From: Acidobacteria bacterium CG_4_9_14_3_um_filter_49_7
GTDB lineage: Bacteria; Acidobacteriota; Holophagae; Thermotomaculales; Thermotomaculaceae
Assembly: GCA_002789615.1 (NCBI GenBank)
Contig: PFTO01000015.1
Location: 1 to 7,578, forward strand
Length of the DNA: 7,578 bases
Direction: 5' to 3'
How positions within the stretch are numbered: the first letter of the stretch is position 1; each line of letters opens with the position of its first letter. Shown here piece after piece: positions 5,676 through 7,578 of the stretch. The position numbers were made by a program, and so were the translations under genes. The notes under the pieces were generated by a model. That model saw only the letters and a program-made list of their open reading frames with translations, had not been told where the DNA came from and did no database searches.

Positions 5676-7370
5676 ATGAAAAGGATCTTTGCAATTGGAA
5701 TAGTTTTTTTCCTGTCCCATGTGGCATTATCCAGTGATCGGCTGACCGGGCGGACTGACACGACCCGGTCCGTGGTTTATGGGACCCATGGTATGGTGGC
5801 AACCAGTCAGCCATTGGCAGCCCAGGTTGGGATCGATATCCTGAAAAAAGGCGGGTCGGCTGTGGATGCGGCCATTGCTGCAGATGCGACTCTGGGATTG
5901 ATGGAACCCGTTGGGGCGGGAATGGGTGGAGATCTGTTTGCCATTGTCTGGGATGCAAAAAGCGGAAAACTTTATGGCCTGAATTCAAGCGGTTCTGCAT
6001 CCAGACTGGCGACTGCGGACAAGGTCCGTGCCATGGGATACAGCGAGATGCCCTCATTTGGGGGCATTCCCGTGACAGTTCCCGGTTGCGTGGGAGGATG
6101 GGCGGAGCTTCATCAGCGCTTTGGCAAGTTGCCATTGTCCACGCTCCTGACGCCGGCCATCCGGTACGCTAACGAAGGATTTCCATTGTCTCAGGTCATT
6201 GCTTACTACTGGAAAAGAGGGGTACTGGGCCTGACAGACTATAAGAACTTTCAGAAGCTTTACGCACCGGACGGAAGGATACCGGCTGCGGGAGATATTT
6301 TTCGAAATCCGGATCTGGCCGCAACTCTGGGAAAGATTGCGAAAAGGGGTCGGGATGCCTTTTACACCGGGGAGATCGCCCGGAGAATTGTGGATGCTGT
6401 GACTGAGGCAGGCGGTTTCATGACACTGGCGGATCTGAAAGACTATCGACCTGAATGGGTGGAGCCGATTTCGGTAAATTACCGGGGATATGATGTGTGG
6501 GAACTACCCCCCAACGGGCAGGGGATTGCGGCTTTACAGATACTGGCCATGCTGCGGGAATTTGACCTCAGGAAGATGGGCCATAACAGTGTGGAATATC
6601 TTCATACCCTGATTGAAATTAAAAAAATTGTTTATGAGGACCGGGCCAGATTCTATGCCGACCCGAAGTTCGCAAAGATGAACCTGGATCGTCTGATCAG
6701 CCGTGAATATGCACTTGAGCGGTTGAAATTGTTCAATCCCAGAAAGGCAATGCAGTCCATTCCCGCAGGGGAGGGCATTCTCCGGAACGGTGACACGGTT
6801 TACCTGACAGTAGCGGACGGGGAAGGAAATATGGTTTCGTTTATCCAGAGCAACTATCTCGGTTTCGGTTCCGGTGTCGTGCCGGAGCGACTTGGATTCA
6901 CTCTTCAGGATAGGGGAGCACTATTTTCGCTGAAGAAAGGTCATCCCAATGAACTGGCCCCGGGAAAACGACCTTTTCATACCATCATTCCCGGTTTTGT
7001 AACAAAGGATGGGCAATCGGTTTTCAGTTTCGGCGTAATGGGCGGTTCGATGCAGCCCCAGGGGCAAGTTCAGGTGCTATGCAATATCATCGACCTTGGC
7101 ATGGATATTCAGGAGGCAGGTGATGCCCCCAGATTTCGTCATGGAGGATCATCGCAGCCATATGGTGGAGTGATGGAAGACGGCGGGACTGTGTATCTGG
7201 AGTCCGGTGTCGCTGCGGAGGTTCGGAGAGATTTGGTTCGGCGGGGGCATAAAGTGGCTGTTACTGTTGGCGGTTATGGTGGATACCAGGGCATCTGGCG
7301 GGATCCGGCAACAGGTGTCCTGGCAGGCGCGTCCGAATCCCGAAAGGATGGATGTGCGATTGCCTATTGA
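5676..7370 (+). CDS. ggt: Gamma-glutamyltranspeptidase-family exported Ntn hydrolase (YwrD/cephalosporin acylase-like branch)
   Basis: This 564-residue protein has a Sec signal peptide (residues 1 to about 20). The family cleaves itself before a catalytic Thr to give two subunits. Here RNGDTVYLTVADGEGN places the nucleophile at T374, giving a small subunit of 191 residues. Other family blocks are GMGGDLFAIVWD, PPNGQG (278-283), GFGSGVV, GGSMQPQGQ (456-464) and the end SRKDGCAIAY, so the gene is full length. The Arg that binds the gamma-glutamyl carboxylate in E. coli GGT (FREMAP) is replaced: the aligned stretch reads LNSSGSAS with Ser105. This resembles the YwrD/acylase branch, so the substrate may not be glutathione. 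I chose ATG 5676 because AGGAAGG lies 5 nt ahead and the signal peptide starts there; a 21-residue upstream extension lacks both. It is divergent from arsR2. Confidence 0.9.
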   Translation: MKRIFAIGIVFFLSHVALSSDRLTGRTDTTRSVVYGTHGMVATSQPLAAQVGIDILKKGGSAVDAAIAADATLGLMEPVGAGMGGDLFAIVWDAKSGKLYGLNSSGSASRLATADKVRAMGYSEMPSFGGIPVTVPGCVGGWAELHQRFGKLPLSTLLTPAIRYANEGFPLSQVIAYYWKRGVLGLTDYKNFQKLYAPDGRIPAAGDIFRNPDLAATLGKIAKRGRDAFYTGEIARRIVDAVTEAGGFMTLADLKDYRPEWVEPISVNYRGYDVWELPPNGQGIAALQILAMLREFDLRKMGHNSVEYLHTLIEIKKIVYEDRARFYADPKFAKMNLDRLISREYALERLKLFNPRKAMQSIPAGEGILRNGDTVYLTVADGEGNMVSFIQSNYLGFGSGVVPERLGFTLQDRGALFSLKKGHPNELAPGKRPFHTIIPGFVTKDGQSVFSFGVMGGSMQPQGQVQVLCNIIDLGMDIQEAGDAPRFRHGGSSQPYGGVMEDGGTVYLESGVAAEVRRDLVRRGHKVAVTVGGYGGYQGIWRDPATGVLAGASESRKDGCAIAY

Positions 7371-7377
7371 AGGCAAT
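7359..7377 (+). other. Hairpin overlapping the ggt stop codon
   Basis: ATTGCCT and AGGCAAT form a 7-bp stem around the 5-nt loop ATTGA, which contains the ggt stop. No T-run follows, so it is not a standard terminator. It may help 3'-end stability of the ggt transcript. Confidence 0.3.
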
Positions 7378-7385
7378 TCAACAAC

Positions 7386-7411
7386 AAAAAAAGCCCCGGC
7401 ATGCCGGGGCT
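7386..7411 (-). terminator. Strong intrinsic terminator for the minus-strand gene at the right edge
   Basis: The perfect 18-bp palindrome GCCCCGGCATGCCGGGGC (7393-7410), plus one flanking A-T pair, makes a GC-rich stem with a CATG loop. A run of seven A on the plus strand (7386-7392) becomes the U-tract when read leftward, so it works best for minus-strand transcription. It begins 24 nt past the stop of the gene at 7436. It may also stop ggt transcripts from the other side, without a proper U-tract. Confidence 0.9.
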
Positions 7412-7435
7412 ATAGAGAATTTATTAAGTTTTTGA

Positions 7436-7578
7436 TTACTTCGGCATCATGCTGAACATGGAAACGCCTGCCACCAACGCGAAAACAACGCCGATGATGA
7501 CCATGATGATAAAGTCTATGAGCCAAGCAAGAAAGGCCTTACCAAAAGTCGTGGCAAAGAACTTCTGAATGATGAAAA
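7436..7578 (-). CDS. C-terminal end of an unidentified membrane protein
   Basis: Only the last 46 codons are in the window; the gene enters from the right edge and ends in TAA at 7438-7436. The readable part begins FIIQKFFATTFGKAFLAWL and continues with a long hydrophobic segment (IDFIIMVIIGVVFALVAGV), ending MFSMMPK. This is a terminal membrane helix preceded by an amphipathic stretch. I do not recognise the family. The strong terminator directly after the stop supports that it is a real gene, convergent with ggt and unrelated to the ars operons. Confidence 0.7.
   Translation of the reverse strand, partial: FIIQKFFATTFGKAFLAWLIDFIIMVIIGVVFALVAGVSMFSMMPK

Noticed and set aside
7359..7377. 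Intrinsic terminator of ggt
   Set aside because: The stem overlaps the stop codon and no T-run follows, so it is listed only as a hairpin.
1..7578. Mobile elements, CRISPR arrays, tRNA genes or attachment sites
   Set aside because: No transposase or integrase motifs, no spaced direct repeats and no tRNA-like folds were seen, although ars islands are often mobile.

Overview
The window holds a compact arsenic and metal detoxification island. Nine consecutive genes lie on the minus strand (positions 5536 down to 1). A gamma-glutamyltranspeptidase-family gene is divergent on the plus strand (5676-7370), and the last codons of an unrelated membrane protein enter from the right edge on the minus strand. 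No rRNA, tRNA, CRISPR array, insertion sequence or phage gene is visible. The exported proteins, a TTG start and clear Shine-Dalgarno sites show a bacterium. The organism cannot be fixed from this window; comparable gene sets are known to me from Shewanella-like and anaerobic or sediment bacteria, which is only a hint.

Operon A, read right to left, is arsR2 (5536-5210), a COG0701 permease (5160-3862), a small CXXC thioredoxin-like protein (3827-3582), an exported ArsF-like CXXC protein (3579-3136) and an ArsG/CcdA-like membrane protein (3139-2432). It starts from a strong sigma70-type promoter whose -10 box sits inside an inverted repeat, probably the ArsR2 operator. This layout resembles the arsEFG type of organoarsenical resistance cluster. 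Structurally it also looks like a DsbD thiol relay split over three genes: cytosolic CXXC, membrane Cys pair, extracytoplasmic CXXC.

Operon B follows in tandem: arsR1 (2266-1937), arsC (1952-1497), the Acr3-type arsenite exporter (1500-385) and the start of a CDF-family divalent metal exporter (352 to beyond position 1). It has its own promoter (TTGACA, 17 bp, TAAACT) overlapping candidate operators. The genes overlap or nearly abut, so they are probably one transcript. The logic is classical: ArsC reduces arsenate, Acr3 exports arsenite, ArsR1 senses it. The CDF pump would add Zn/Co/Cd-type resistance.

Together the two operons would cover inorganic arsenic (B) and probably organic or trivalent aryl/methyl arsenicals (A), each under a separate cysteine-bearing ArsR repressor. 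The divergent ggt-like gene has a signal peptide and the catalytic threonine, but lacks the classical substrate-binding arginine. Its link to arsenic is speculative. It ends facing a strong hairpin terminator that serves the minus-strand gene entering from the right edge.
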